The notes: generated by a model not told the origin, from the sequence alone. A stretch of 64,000 nt of DNA from Ephydatia muelleri (GCA_013339895.1 JABACO010000003.1:2962812-3026811); one strand, 5' to 3'; positions 1 to 12,430 are shown, counted from the stretch's first letter. Translations and numbers: made by a program.

Positions 1-1594
1 GGATGGGTGATGAAATATTTCCTGCAGCTAATTTAGGACGGTTTATCCAGTGGAGAAGGTTTGAACTGATTTGTAAGTATCTAACTCTTGGAAACAATGG
101 ACTACCAAATGATAAGCTGCGGTACTGGCGTGAATGGTTATTGGCTGTTAAAACATGTTTTCAGTGTGCCTTGATACCTGGTCGCAACATTATTTTGGAT
201 GAATCAATGATCAGAAACAAGAATTTTAAAGCAGCTGATTGTGTTATATACATTAGGCGAAAGCCTGAACCTTGGGGACACGAGTTATGGACTGTTGTAG
301 ATAAGGAAAGTGGCATTTGTACTAATTTTGAATTAAATGAGGGAAAAGAGATTACCCAACAGCTGAAATACTTTGCAGAGTTTGGGGCTACAACTGCTAC
401 TACTCTTCGTTTATTGGAACCCTACTTTGAAAGTCATCGCCTTGTGTTCATAGATTCGTGGTTTCAATCTGTAAAAACTGCAACTGAATTGAAGAGACGA
501 GGGTTAGACAGCCTTGGTGTTGTGAAGACTGCCCACAAAAACTACCCCCGAGAAGATCTCGAGGCTAGGTGCATGAATGAGGCTGGTGCAGTAGCTTCTG
601 CACATGTCAATATCCTTGATGATAATGTAGTTCTTCATGCTGTTCAGTGGAGGTCAAGCTCTCACCATAAGTTAACTCTTCTTTCAACTGCAAGCTCTAG
701 TGCCCCTGCAGGGACACCTTATATTAGACCATGTGGGAAAGAAATACCAAGACCTGATATTGTAGAATTATGGTATGATTCATATGGAGCAGTTGATGCT
801 TTTAATCATTGTAAAGTAGGTGGTGGTAAGAATGGCTGGGAACATCACTTAAAAGTTCAAGAACGTCCTAATCTTCCTCTATTTTCTGGAATGATGTCAC
901 TTATAGATGCAAATATATATCGAAGCATGGCATACTTCTTTCCACAGGCACATAGTAAAACTACCCATGTAGAAATGCGTCAAATGCTTGTCAAAGCACT
1001 TCTAATAAATCCATTGACTGTTGTGCTACCAGAAAAAAGGACATTTTCTCAATCTACTGAGCACAGACCAGCATTTTTCGGTCATGATAAAAGGAAGCGC
1101 TGTGTAATGTGTTCACGCAAAGGTCTTGAAAGAGAGACGAGCTTGTCTGATATGTACTGTACTTATTGTGGTGTTGACGCTGGTACATTTTGTCGGCATT
1201 CAAGTGGTCGCAAATGCTGGGAAGAGCATATTAATAATGGGATTCCATCAAGGAAACGCAGAAAATGACTAGAAATGTTGAATCTACTTTGTTAAAAACA
1301 ACAGTTGTTTTTGTGCACCTACCTTGTGGTAGCCTTGATAAAACAGTGAATAATGTATTCCCTCATTATACTTTTCCAACTTTTTCCTTCACTTTGATTT
1401 AATATACTATTCATGCCTTTGCATCAGTTAAAAAAAAATTTGTATACTTGTGTTGTCCAATCATTCTTCTACTGTTTTGTTCCAGTTTTTACTTAACATT
1501 TGCTTGTTTCATAAAGCTATATATCATTAAACTTAGTGTCACCATTTGGTGACACTAACTTTCTTATTGTCACCAAATGGTGACACTATACAAC
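1..1594 (+). mobile_element. piggyBac element, left copy (cut by window edge)
   Basis: Right-hand part of the element seen whole at 49910-52739. It ends at a TTAA (1595-1598), the target site piggyBac elements duplicate. Just inside the end lie two near-palindromes of the form GTGTCACC-N-GGTGACAC (about 1535-1556 and 1568-1586). It sits in an intron of tetraspanin A, antisense to it. Confidence 0.9.
3..1268 (+). CDS. piggyBac transposase, 5'-truncated by window edge
   Basis: Cut-and-paste DNA transposase of the DDE_Tnp_1_7 family, nuclear. These 421 residues match residues 245-665 of the full right-arm copy; the first ATG in the window (GATGGGTGATG) is internal, and the frame is open to base 1. 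Visible features are the three expected catalytic aspartates in LDESM, FIDSW and AVDAFN contexts, and a C-terminal Cys/His-rich domain (CVMC, CTYC, FCRH, KCWEEH) followed by a basic tail. It differs from the right copy by Q for R in EITQQ and I for M in LLINP, so the two copies are allelic or recently diverged rather than identical. Confidence 0.93.
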   Translation: MGDEIFPAANLGRFIQWRRFELICKYLTLGNNGLPNDKLRYWREWLLAVKTCFQCALIPGRNIILDESMIRNKNFKAADCVIYIRRKPEPWGHELWTVVDKESGICTNFELNEGKEITQQLKYFAEFGATTATTLRLLEPYFESHRLVFIDSWFQSVKTATELKRRGLDSLGVVKTAHKNYPREDLEARCMNEAGAVASAHVNILDDNVVLHAVQWRSSSHHKLTLLSTASSSAPAGTPYIRPCGKEIPRPDIVELWYDSYGAVDAFNHCKVGGGKNGWEHHLKVQERPNLPLFSGMMSLIDANIYRSMAYFFPQAHSKTTHVEMRQMLVKALLINPLTVVLPEKRTFSQSTEHRPAFFGHDKRKRCVMCSRKGLERETSLSDMYCTYCGVDAGTFCRHSSGRKCWEEHINNGIPSRKRRK

Positions 1595-1609
1595 TTAACA
1601 CTACCCTAC

Positions 1610-2530
1610 CTGCTTATACACCGTTTGTTGGGGTTGAAAGTTTCCGCAGGCGTTGTTGTTCCAGGCTGCTGGACACACCTGGCTGGAGTTGAAGGTGACG
1701 CAGCCCGCCCCGGTACACGCACAGCTACCCGGGAAGCTACATCTGCTGATATTGCAAACGCCATTGGTATTGAAATAGTCGGTGTAGTTGTCCACACCGC
1801 AACACTTGAACTGAAAGGGAGGAGGGAGGGGTCGGAGGAATTAAACCCACACGCAGACAAGGAGAAGAGATATGTCTCACCAGATTCTGCACCGCGTTCA
1901 CAAAAATAGTGGCGTCAGTAGTTGCGTTTGTGTACCCCTTGACCGCAGATTCAAAATTTGTCCTCACATAGTCGTTGGCCTAAAAAGGGGGGGGGGGGGG
2001 GAGTTACACAACATAGGTCACGTGAAAGTAGCCGTCCCACTTGAGCCCTGAACACAAATCCCAGCACAGCGGCTGCAATCTCTAGGACGAGCAGTAGTAC
2101 CAAGAACAACAAGAACTGCAATGGGATAAGGGGGGGGGGGGGGGGGGGGGGGAGAAAAGATGAAAAGACTGTCACGTGACAGCGGTTTCAGCTGTCTTAC
2201 CACGACGAGAAGAACCTTCCGGAGCGCGATCCCCGCCACGCACCCCAGCAGGCATATGATGGCTGTCACCACCCCAATCACGACGACCACTGCAGCGCCA
2301 CTGGCATAGCTGTTGCCCGTTAGGAAGCTAAGATTAGATCCGATCACCAACAACCAGATGCCGAGCGCAAGGATAGCTAGCCCGATCAGCTGCGATTCAA
2401 CGGCAAATGTAAACACAACAAGCCGGCGAAACAGGTAAACGTCCCGCTAACAGCTTACGAAGAAAAGACTGTTCAAGATGATAAACAAAATGCGAAAACA
2501 CTTCGCGCCGCAGCTCAACTCCGTGGCCAT
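1610..2530 (-). CDS. Tetraspanin A, left copy (exons 1-5 only)
   Basis: Partial copy of the gene at 48967-58023; exons 6-7 lie beyond the window edge past the piggyBac. The start codon is at 2528-2530 (MATELSCG). Exon 5, with the KCCGVD motif, ends at a GTAGGG donor just below 1610. One substitution replaces the right-arm CACNG with CACTG in the large loop. Intron homopolymers differ: G17 at 1986 and a longer G run at 2131 (sense-strand poly-C). No frame break was seen in these five exons. Confidence 0.9.
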
Positions 2531-2968
2531 TTGCAACAAGCAGACACACCCAATGTATAACGCATGCGCGAACCCGTGCCAAGATTAATTAAATCATAGA
2601 TACTGTATGATTAAATATCATCAGTCTACCTTTATTTGGTCAGGAATGAATGCCGGCAATCCAACAGCTCATAATTATGATTGCGCATCTTCCCGCCCTC
2701 GCCTGTAACAAGACAGATTGTTTCTTTTCACTAACACTCCAATTCTGCGACCGAACAAAGAAATATTACTATACCAACTGCCTATCTCCGACTGAAAAGT
2801 CAAACGTGCGATGGGCTAACTAAGAATGCAGGTTTTGGCTGACGCGTAATCAGAAGTAGAGATAGAGCCCTAAAAAGTAGGCCTTCTTACGGATATTATC
2901 TAATGCATAGATAATAGAGTAGTGTCTAATGTCAGTATTATTTCTGGGTTTCTCTGGGGAGCTAAAAA

Positions 2969-2991
2969 CCAATCAGATTGAGCTGACGTCA
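2969..2991 (+). promoter_or_regulatory. CCAAT box plus palindromic CRE, left copy
   Basis: A CCAAT box (2969-2973, in ACCAATCAG) lies 10 bp upstream of a perfect CRE, TGACGTCA (2984-2991). NF-Y plus CREB/ATF sites about 80-100 bp upstream of a spliced exon (3074-3124) look like a core promoter firing to the right, divergent from tetraspanin A. Both sites are intact in the right arm (48519-48541). Confidence 0.5.
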
Positions 2992-3073
2992 CAGTCGGTA
3001 ATTGCATGGTATAGCATTCGAGTCGCATCGCACGAAACGCTAGCGCTGTCAATTGATTCACTAGTACTTACAG

Positions 3074-3124
3074 AGTTGGAAGAACTGATGAAAGCCACTG
3101 CAACTTCTCTGATCCGACGAACCT
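3074..3124 (+). CDS. Small candidate 5' exon of an unidentified gene, left copy
   Basis: A 51-bp segment bounded by an acceptor (CTTACAG) and a donor (GTAAGG), both kept in the right arm although the flanking intron differs there. An ATG at 3088 would start MKATATSLIRRT, a basic, Ser/Thr-rich start resembling a mitochondrial presequence. I could not find its downstream exons; the next kilobases are VNTRs and foldback DNA. It may be a 5' UTR exon. Product unknown. Confidence 0.3.
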
Positions 3125-3152
3125 GTAAGGAACACTGTCACCCATACTACAT

Positions 3153-3284
3153 AGTCTCGTACCCAGACCCATGTTTTCACAGCAGCGGATGTATTACATC
3201 ACCGCTACGTGAAAAGTTTTTCTTTCACGTAGCGGTGATGTAATCCACCCGCAGCTGTGGGAATCAGGGTCTGGGTACGAGACT
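3153..3284. mobile_element. Foldback MITE with AGTCTCGTACCCAGACC ends, left copy
   Basis: About 132 bp with inverted termini AGTCTCGTACCCAGACC and its complement, and a second inner inverted pair (ATTACATCACCGCTACGTGA). The whole element can fold into one hairpin and has no coding capacity. Related ends occur at 11311-11407 and 15679-15696. Confidence 0.75.
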
Positions 3285-3456
3285 ACATACTACACGCCCT
3301 GACCCCACTAGTGACCACACCCCACTTCATGACCATACATCACACTAGTGGGAGGTGATACCATAGCAGTGCAAAAAAGTGTGGAAGACAGTGTTGTTCT
3401 GCAGGAGGGAGAAGAAACTGGTGGTCATGCTGGCTGCTGATGGAAGCTATGGTTCC

Positions 3457-3459
<3 letters not shown>

Positions 3460-3499
<40 letters not shown>

Positions 3500-3555
3500 T
3501 GTATGTGCGTGTGTGTGTGTGTGTGTGCATGTGTGTGTGTGTGTGTGCGTGTGTG

Positions 3556-3608
<53 letters not shown>

Positions 3609-3617
3609 ATGTGTGTG
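3460..3617. repeat. (TG)n microsatellite, left copy
   Basis: Interrupted TG repeat with scattered AT and CG variants. The right-arm counterpart (47799-48038) is about 80 bp longer. Open frames over it (runs of Cys-Val or Thr-His) are repeat artefacts. Confidence 0.95.
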
Positions 3618-3785
3618 TACTGTTGCAAATATTTGTAAACATTCGAAGAAAGGAATTATGCTGCTTCGTAAGGGAATGGCTGTTGCTTGCATATATGGAA
3701 ATGAATAATGCGGAATAATTAGTACTATTATTAAATTCTAAAATGTTCCTAGTATTTAGAATGCTGTAAACAAGGGAGACTAACC

Positions 3786-4044
3786 GACTGCTGCTGCCCC
3801 ATGACTGCTGCTGCCCCATGACTGCTGCTGCCCCATGACTGCTGCTGCCCCATGACTGCTGCTGCCCCATGACTGCTGCTGCCCCATGACTGCTGCTGCC
3901 CCATGACTGCTGCTGCCCCATGACTGCTGCTGCCCCATGACTGCTGCTGCCCCATGACTGCTGCTGCCCCATGACTGCTGCTGCCCCATGACTGCTGCTG
4001 CCCCATGACTGCTGCTGCCCCCATGACTGCTGCTGCCCCATGAA
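3786..4044. repeat. 17-bp VNTR, about 15 copies
   Basis: Tandem repeat of ACTGCTGCTGCCCCATG. The unit is not a multiple of 3, so all three frames are open and cycle through a 17-residue pattern. Only about 5 copies are present in the right arm (47548-47630), one of the clearest length polymorphisms between arms. Confidence 0.95.
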
Positions 4045-5804
4045 GGTAACAACTTGTGTATTGTATTCACCATTCACTCACTATTAAAAATTACTTGCCA
4101 GGATGAAAATATCATTTGAAGATGCAGCTCATCCTGCAGGACATTGGGGACATCCTTCCTTATTTATGTTCAGGGCAATCACAGACATGTGTGGAGAGGA
4201 TGCACCATTAAGCAAGTGCTGAGCGGAAAGGCCTGAAAGGTGCCTTTGGGGAAGGATCGCACAATAGTAAGGATGTCAAAGGCTGTGTTAAGTACAGGTT
4301 CAAAGGTGTTGTTTGGTGTTCCTGGAGGTGGGCAGGTTGGATGCTTGTCCAGTAACAAGCGCCAGGTCGTGTCATTGTTTGGTGCAATCCCACTGAAGAT
4401 AGCAAGCTATACCCATCTCTCCTGAACGACCAAAGGAGACTGCAGAATTAATTAGCGCTCTATAATTAGTGGATGCATGGGCATCTCTGTGGAGCTGTTG
4501 CTGATTGCATGACTCTTTGCTATCATATTGCCCAAAGGATTGCAAGGTAGTTGTTCAACCACATATTGCAAAGCGATTCAATGTGTGTGTATGTGTGTGT
4601 GTGTGTGTGTGTGTGAGTGAGATGTTATATTGTTTGCACAGCAAGGATTTGAGGACACATTTAGGAAGCATACATAAATTCAACCAAGCCTCCTCAGAAT
4701 TCCAAATGATTACACCTCTCGATGACAGAGCTCTTGCTTTAGCCAGGATAAAGGCCACAGTAGGATGATTGAGTTGGCACACCTGCTTCAAAAGTAGACA
4801 CAGATCCTGCAGTGGCCTCCAGTGGTGGGGTGGAAATAGGCAGGTGAGGGAGGACTGGTGCATATCTCCCTCTGAGAATATTGACGGAGATGAGCGGCTT
4901 GTCTGGAGTTGGCCACTGACTTGAAACATCAGGGGCAACAAACAGATCGTGGTCCCAACCATTCTGGTGGTACGCCCCAGGGAGAGCTCCTTTAGAGTGG
5001 AGTGACATGCGCCACATGGACAGGGCAACCTGAGCAGGCAACCAACCACAAGACATCTCTTTCTAATGAATGCACCTGAAGGTGTGTGGTGTGAGGGGAG
5101 AGGGGAGTTGCCTGAGTAGGGGCTTGTGGTTACAAGGGGCTGCTGCTTTAAAGATGCACAGAGCAGGTTCAGCTCTTCTGGCGGAGAGAATAGAACTGGA
5201 CTTGAAGGTTGGGAAGGGAATTAGGAGAAGATAAAGGGGTAGATGGTGGCGATGTAAGTGTGCTTGAGGAAGACTGGTACAGATGAGGATTGATTTGAGG
5301 ACAAAAAGATGACATCGATACTGAAGGTGGGAGTAGAGTCAGTTCTAAAGGTAGTTGGGAAGATGAGGACCACAGGTGATGCAGGTGGGTGTGTGAAGAG
5401 AATGGATGCGTACAGACGGACAGCGGGAAGAGTTTGAGCACCCACCTTATTTCCCTGGAGCACGGCAGTGACCACATCACCATCACGGATGCTTGGCAAA
5501 GTGCGGTGGCCCCAATTGGTCCATAGAATGGGATGGACAGTAGATGCCTTGGCCACCCCAATACCAAGCCACCATTGTAAGGTATTATAATTAATAATAA
5601 TAGACAAACACATAAGAAAGAAAGCGTACAATAAAACAAAGTTAAATGAAGAGGTCATTTGTACAGACCTGCTGCAAAGTACCCAGCACAGAAGTGCCAT
5701 TCAGTATTAGGATCACGACTGACAGACGTTGCAGAAGATGGGAGCAGGCACAAACCTCGCCAGTTGCCTGCTTCAGATCAGTTCCTATAGGAAGGCCAGT
5801 GTTC
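4045..5804. other. Unassigned region, left copy
   Basis: No recognised gene. Several 100-160 codon frames are open on the minus strand (5169-5639, 5221-5700, 4739-5056) and are equally open in the right arm, but none resembles a family I know and none shows clear splice structure. A short TG repeat lies at 4580-4613. It could be degraded mobile DNA or exons of the gene whose promoter is at 2969. Confidence 0.4.
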
Positions 5805-6064
5805 CAACTACTCCTAAGGAAGGCCAGTGTTTCAACTGCTCCTAAGAAGGCCAGTGTTCCAACTGCTCCTAAGGAAGGCCAGTGTTTCAACTGCTCCTAA
5901 GGAAGGCCAGTGTTTCAACTGCTCCTAAGGAAGGCCAGTGTTTCAACTGCTCCTAAGGAAGGCCAGTGTTTCAACTGCTCCTAAGAAGGCCAGTGTTCCA
6001 ACTGCTCCTAAGGAAGGCCAGTGTTTCAACTGCTCCTAAGGAAGGCCAGTGTTCCAACTGCTCC
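5805..6064. repeat. 28-bp VNTR, about 9 copies
   Basis: Units of 27-28 bp built on CCTAAGGAAGGCCAGTGTTT then CAACTGCT. The right arm has about 17-18 copies (45282-45774). The 27-bp variants lack one G of AAGGAAGG. Confidence 0.93.
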
Positions 6065-6216
6065 GCATGGAATAGTCCCTTGGAATCACGGTCAGTGTGG
6101 GATGCCACTTGCCCAGGTATATTCTTACATCTCTGTTGCAGTAAAGAGGTCGGCATTGTGGCTGACTGAAGCAGAAGTGAAGAAAGACTTGCATCTCGAA
6201 TCTGTCGGGGATAAAG

Positions 6217-6247
<31 letters not shown>

Positions 6248-6663
6248 AAATCCATGGGGAAAACTTTCACAGACCTTCCCAAAATTCGCAAACCTTTTCA
6301 CCCTCAAAAGTTGGGAGTGGGGGGGGGGGGGGGGGGGGGAACACGTAAATTAAAAAAATTACTATACGAGACAGTTAGAATCGAAACGATGGTGTATAAA
6401 GCAGGGAACTGAACAAGGTATGACTGTAATGGGACACCTGGAAAATGAACTAATACATAGGTCTAGTACATTTACCTGGTCCCATTCGAATAAACCTTTT
6501 TAAAACCACTATTGTCTTTCAATCAACGTCTCGTATACATGTACTATAAAAGATGTTTCCCACAAATTTCCCGCCCAAAATTAAACCACGGCCGGCCGGT
6601 GACACGAATGTCAATTAGCCACGCGACAGTTCATTTCTGTCAGCGGACTGAGAGGCGCCTAAG
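6065..6663. other. Intergenic, with poly-C and poly-G runs
   Basis: Holds a C run at about 6217-6244 and a G run at about 6318-6339, both of different length in the right arm, then AT-rich sequence and a GGCCGGCCG-rich stretch just before tetraspanin B that probably includes its promoter. No gene seen. Confidence 0.5.
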
Positions 6664-7587
6664 ATGGCAAAGGCCCTGAACTGCTGCTTGCAATTCTGGA
6701 GATGTGTCCTGATCATCATCGACGCGGCATTTGTGGTAAACAGTTACATTATTTAGTTTCCTTCCCGGCCGCTCGGGTATAGCCAAAAGCTAGTTATATA
6801 ACCGGTGCACGTTTCTTGCTGCAGCTGGTCGGATTGGCGTTGCTTGCGCTGGCGATATATCTCCTCGTAACGCAGGTTGACTTCGCGTTCATCACCGGCA
6901 CGAAATATGCGTCAGGAGCCGTGTTGCTTCTGGTTGCCGGGGTGATCACTGTTCTCATCGCTGGTATTGGGCTGGTAGGAGCGGCAGGTCTCTTCAACTT
7001 GCTACTCTCCATTGTATGTGTACATTCCTATGATGCGGTTCTCTATGCGTCTATGTTAATCTTCCCTTCATCTCCCTCTCTCCCTCTCTTCCTTTTCCTC
7101 CTCCCCTCTCCTTCCTCCCTCCCTCCCCTCTTCCCTCCTCCCTCCCCCCTCCCTCCACTCTTTCTCTCTCCCTCCACTTTTTCCCTCTTTCTCCTCCCCC
7201 TCCCTCCACTCTTTCTCTCTCCCTCCACTTTTCCCTCTTTCTCCTCCCCCTCCCTCTCCCTCCTCCCCCTCCCACTCAGTACAATCGGTATTATGCTAGT
7301 GATTGTGGCCCTAGAGATCACAGCTGGGATTCTTGGCTTTGTTTACCAAAAGCAAGTGGTAGGTCCGAGCACCTGTGCATGTATCTGGGCACGACCCCTC
7401 ACGATTGTGTTGCCTTCTGTGCGTGCATTAACATATCCCAATGCACCAACCAGTCTTTCGTAGTGCAGAACAGGTTCACTGATGCGCTTATGGCATACAG
7501 AAATGAGACCAGCAAAGATTACCGTAGCGATGTGAATGGTTTCATTGATTTTTTCCAAAGAAGTGTAAGTTTATCCCTTGCATATAC

Positions 7588-7620
<33 letters not shown>

Positions 7621-8737
7621 GGCACTCTCACACACACACACAAGGCACTCTCACACACACACACAAGGCACTCTCACACACGCACATATACACAAGGCAC
7701 TCTCACACACACACACACACACAACACACAAGGCATTCACACACATCCCTGCATCTCACAAGAACTTCGATTACTTGTTAGTACTTGTTAGAATTGTGCA
7801 ACTGTACCATTATGGCTTTGTCTAAACTCCTGCACTGTTTGGTCTGACAGCATGTTCAAAGGTTTCTCTTCTTGGCTTCTGAGAAACTAACACAGCTGCT
7901 ATGCATTCAAAGTCATAATTAATCTGTGCTATTTTTAAGGAACTCATTTTAAAATGATGACCCTGTAGACTGTAGACTTTAACTCAACACTTATTGTGCA
8001 ACAATGTTGTCCTGTAAAGACATTGTACCCATTTCCCCTTCTCTACACACAGGATAATTATAAAATGATGATGCCATATTACCTTTGTACCTTGATCCCC
8101 TCTGATTCATGTTTCACCCAAAGTTTGGAGAGGTGTGTGAAGGAGCAGAGAGAGGGGAAGGAGGGGAGGGGAGGAGAGGGGGGAGGGGAGGGGAGGAGAG
8201 GGGGGAGGGGAGGGGAGGAGAGGGGTGGGGAGGAGAGGGGGGGAAGGGTATAATGTTCTAGTCCTTTTCCTGTGTATCCATTACCCTGAACAGGCTAGGT
8301 GCTGTGGCTACCTATCACCAGATGATTGGACAAACACTGTCTACTATGGGAACTCCTCAGGTCACTACCCTGCCTCTTGCCTGTGCTCCAATCAAACGAG
8401 CAGCTTGTGTGTGCTGCAGGGTGCCCAGACCATTTGGGCTCAGGTGTGTGTACGACCCGGAGCTCCCTCCACCCATTCTCTCATGACTCCACCCACTTGC
8501 TCCCTCCCACAGGGGTGCAATACCACACTACCAGGGTATCTCAGAAGGGAACTGGCTCTACTTGGGGGCATCGGAATAGCTTTTGGCGTGATTGAGGTAG
8601 TCCAGTGGGGAAGAGTGTACATCTTTAACCCCCCCCCCCCCCCCCCCCCTCAATAGATAGCGGGGATCTGCATAACGATTGGACTGTGTGCTTGCAATTT
8701 GGTTGTTCGAAGACGTAAGAAGTCAGTGACCGTCTGA
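6664..8737 (+). CDS. Tetraspanin B, left copy (one frame-breaking insertion)
   Basis: Four-pass membrane organiser. Exons: 6664-6735, 6825-7013, 7280-7358, 7469-7564, 8294-8443, 8513-8596, 8657-8737. TM1 spans exons 1-2, TM2 is in exon 2, TM3 in exon 3, the large extracellular loop in exons 4-6 (RCCGY, then PASC and the paired Cys), and TM4 in exons 6-7, with tail RRRKKSVTV. Exon 3 has one extra A (TACAATCGG where the right arm has TACATCGG) that shifts the frame; the right arm restores a clean 249-aa protein, so I treat this as a sequence error or allelic lesion. Introns hold a CA repeat (7591-7740) and pyrimidine-rich blocks. Convergent with tetraspanin C. Confidence 0.9.
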
Positions 8738-8834
8738 ATTACCTTGTCCTGCGCCTTCCAATGATTGCTCTCAAATGCTGTGCCATTGATTTTTTTGATT
8801 GACGCTACAATTTGAAGTGTGTTTCTTATCTTCC

Positions 8835-8835
<1 letters not shown>

Positions 8836-8878
<43 letters not shown>
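8836..8878. repeat. C43 homopolymer between tetraspanins B and C
   Basis: Uninterrupted run of 43 C just downstream of the tetraspanin B stop; the complement in the right arm is at about 42533-42575. Such lengths are hard to sequence, so the exact count is unreliable. Confidence 0.9.
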
Positions 8879-8881
<3 letters not shown>

Positions 8882-9078
8882 TGTAAGGAGTACAACCCAA
8901 CATGCTGGTACATGTACATGCATAGCACTGATTGCGTTGCCATAGTGATGATGATGATATACAGTTAATGACTACTGGCATGGGGGGTGGGGGGTTACAA
9001 CCGCAGTGAACATTATCTCGTATTAAAATCACTCATGATACAATATCTCTGTATGTAGTCTCAAAGGTCTGTCTGGTT

Positions 9079-10250
9079 CTAATCTTTCTCAGCCTTGCTA
9101 CAGCACAGTAGGCAGAATGCCATCAAAACGACCACAAGCTAAGAGTGTGTGTGGGGAAGAGGATGAATCAAGAGGATGAATCAAGAGGAGAAAGGAAATG
9201 GAGAATGGGGAGGAGAGAGGTTTAAACTGTAATCACCATAACCCACCAGTATGTTCCCCAAACACACACTATCATCTAATGATGTAATAATTATCACACA
9301 TTTCCAATAAACCAAAATGCTTTGAAGTAGTGTCCTTCCGTCAAGCCTTATTGAAGACTATCAATCTTTCAGAGACAGAACAAGCATGCACAGTTTTAAA
9401 AGGGACCCAAGTTTAAAGGACACAGGACACTCATCCAAGCCAGGAGACATTACCTCAGAGACGATGAATGCAATAGCAATGGCCGCCACGATGATGAGAT
9501 ACTTCTTGAAGAAATCGACGAGGGCAGTCTGACATCCAACCTGCAAGACAGAAAGCGTGCATCAAATAGAAACATATCGCAGCATGTGCACACTCGCACA
9601 CACCGAATGGGAGGAAGTGGATGCATGCACTCACTGTGTATATGCCATCCGCCGGCGGAGGATTACATCCAACAGGAGTGGTGCAATTCTGTGAACAATA
9701 AAGTTAAAGTAGAGTACCCAATGAAAACCATTAGTCAAGTGGATACATGTAGAAGGTGAGCACAATGGAAGGTCTGGGGACGAGGACAATGAACTGACCC
9801 CTGTGATGAAGTTTGCAGATGCACAGCTCTTGCAACAGGAGTTAGGAATACCGTATTTCCAGTCAGCGGATCCATTGACACCACAGCATTCAAACTGAGA
9901 GGAGAGGGGATGACCCATAACCACGCCTCCTGACCCATGACCACACCTCCTGACCCATGACCACCCCTCCTGACCCATGACCACCCCTTCTGACCCATGA
10001 CCACCTCTTCTGACCCATGACCACACCTTCCCTCCACCCACCTTTTGTTGTATGAAGTTCCAAGCTGTTACAATGGCTTTGGCATCAATAGAACTGCTAG
10101 ATGCGTTGTAAGCCGATGTGATGTTGCTGTTGCTGATACGACTTTGAATGATGGACTGAACCTATAGAGTCAGTGGAGATGACAGTGGTTAATGGTTAGC
10201 ATTGTGAAGGTGTATACTGCTGAAAGTGTGTGAGCACACACATACACAAC

Positions 10251-10287
<37 letters not shown>

Positions 10288-11251
10288 CCTTATCTCTGAA
10301 CACAAACCCAGCAATGCCTCCTGCCAGCTGCAAACCCAGAATGCTCAATGTTGCAATGATGTACTGTGAACGGAGATGGGTGTGGTTACAACACACTGCC
10401 AGGCACACTATATCACTATTCTCATCTAATAAACACGAACTGTGCAGGATGCCTTAAGTTGTAAACATAACATTGCCCTTCTCATCGTGAAGCATTATAT
10501 AAACAGTGTCTTGAATTATTGACTTTTTCCCCCACACATTTCTGCCACCTTTGGGTGCTGACTGACCCCAGACCATTCCATTATGCGTGGATCAACCCCA
10601 GACCATTCCATTATGCGTGGATCAACCCCAGACCATTCCATTATGCGTGGATCAACCCCAGACCATTCTAACCACAGATTGCTGACTCAGGACCCCAGAC
10701 CATTCCAATCCCCTGCATACGGCTCCAGACCATTCCAATTTCCTGCATGTGGCCCCAGACCATACTGGGCCCTCACAATCCTACCACATGTGCCTTCCAA
10801 CCACACCCACCTAAGACACCAGTGTGTCCAAACAGCTAGACACTATAGAATTGACCGCAAGTCAACAACAACATGCTCAACACGAGTACTTTGGTACAAT
10901 GCTGCACATCTACCACCACCTACATGCTAGCTAGGCCCAATCAGCTATGTCAGTGGCAAAGATCCCCCCGCCCTCCCCCCTCCTAAAAATAAAAAAATAT
11001 TAGCAGATCAGTGTATTAGATTGTGGGGTTATGTCCGTGTAACTAATGTCCGTGTAACTAATGTTCTGGTCTTTTACATTTGACTCAGTGGCTCGGAACA
11101 AACCTACATACCACCTTTTGACAATTGAGTGGCTGACAAGGTCACTGAAGCAGCACATGTTTGCCAAACAACACCTCCACTTAAATCTCCCTTAGCCATG
11201 GTCCATCAACCCAGGCTCTACTGTGAAATATTTGACACCCTTTGCATTGAT

Positions 11252-11304
<53 letters not shown>

Positions 11305-11833
11305 AAGGGTACTCCCGTTCCCAGACCCAAATTACGGACCGTGATAGTGGGTCCGGTAAAGTGCCTTCCCCCCCCCCACCCGCGATTTGGATCTGGAAAC
11401 GAGACTAAGTGCCGGGGTCACCTAGGAAGGAAGGGAAGGGAGAAGGAAGGGGTCACTTACCACTCCAAGTAGGATCTTGTTGCACACTGAAGAACAACAT
11501 GCTCCGAACATGCCCACGGCAGCGATGGCGATGACAATGCAGCCACACGCGACGATGACGTAAGGCGCTGCCTTGAACTCAGTCGCGCTCACAACGGCTT
11601 GGTAATTGGTAGGGCTGACGGTGACACCTACCCATGCCCCGACACCAATCAGTACCGCACCAAAGGCCTGGAGGTGAGAGAATAAAAAGTGAAAGGGTGA
11701 GATTACACCGTCGCTGAAATCTGCGTCTGTATTCAATACACATCACTAAAAAATCTTCACAGTCAGAACTTACGATGAAAAGGAGCTGGAAAAGTATGAA
11801 CGTTATCTGAAGGCACTTATTATACTGACCCAT
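9079..11833 (-). CDS. Tetraspanin C, left copy
   Basis: Eight-exon tetraspanin, about 252 aa; exon structure is given with the right copy (39451-42333), which has the same coding sequence where compared. Start at 11831-11833 (MGQYNKCL), stop at 9079-9081. Introns here contain a 20-bp tandem repeat, a 30-bp VNTR with fewer copies than the right arm, and a G50 run beside a MITE. Its start faces RPB10 across 180 bp. Confidence 0.92.
9898..10030. repeat. About 20-bp tandem repeat in tetraspanin C intron
   Basis: About six imperfect units built on CCTCCTGACCCATGACCAC, next to the exon carrying the CCG motif. Copy number looks equal in the right arm (41391-41515). Confidence 0.85.
10568..10672. 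repeat. 30-bp VNTR, about 3.5 copies
   Basis: Units of GACCATTCCATTATGCGTGG plus ATCAACCCCA, followed by degenerate half units. The right arm has about 6.5 copies (40643-40840). Located in intron 2 of tetraspanin C. Confidence 0.93.
11254..11407. mobile_element. MITE-like repeat with G50 run, left copy
   Basis: A run of 50 G leads into a short element with GTTCCCAGACCC and GGATCTGGAAACGAGACTA ends and an inner inverted motif (GGACCGTGATAGTGGGTCC). The ends match the AGTCTCGTACCCAGACC family. The right-arm version (39878-40053) has long homopolymers on both sides. Confidence 0.6.
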
Positions 11834-12286
<453 letters not shown>

Positions 12287-12430
12287 AGCCACACATCCCG
12301 CCATCATTTATTCTTTCGCACGTGGACGTGTAACGTGTTAGCCACCTTTCCCCATGACGTAAATTTATGTTGCGTTTATGCACACACACACGTTCCTGTA
12401 TGAATGACCAAAACGACAAGTGTACACATT

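Noticed and set aside
3340..4077. 245-codon frame with GQQQSW and Thr-His repeats
   Set aside because: Covers the TG microsatellite and the 17-bp VNTR, whose unit length makes all frames open; copy number differs between arms.
6794..7012. Antisense frames over tetraspanin exons (also 11579-11863 and 8440-8622)
   Set aside because: Shadows of the real exons on the opposite strand.
10230..10457. CRISPR-like or satellite interpretation of the intronic tandem repeats
   Set aside because: Units are directly adjacent without unique spacers, in introns of an animal gene; ordinary micro- and minisatellites explain them.
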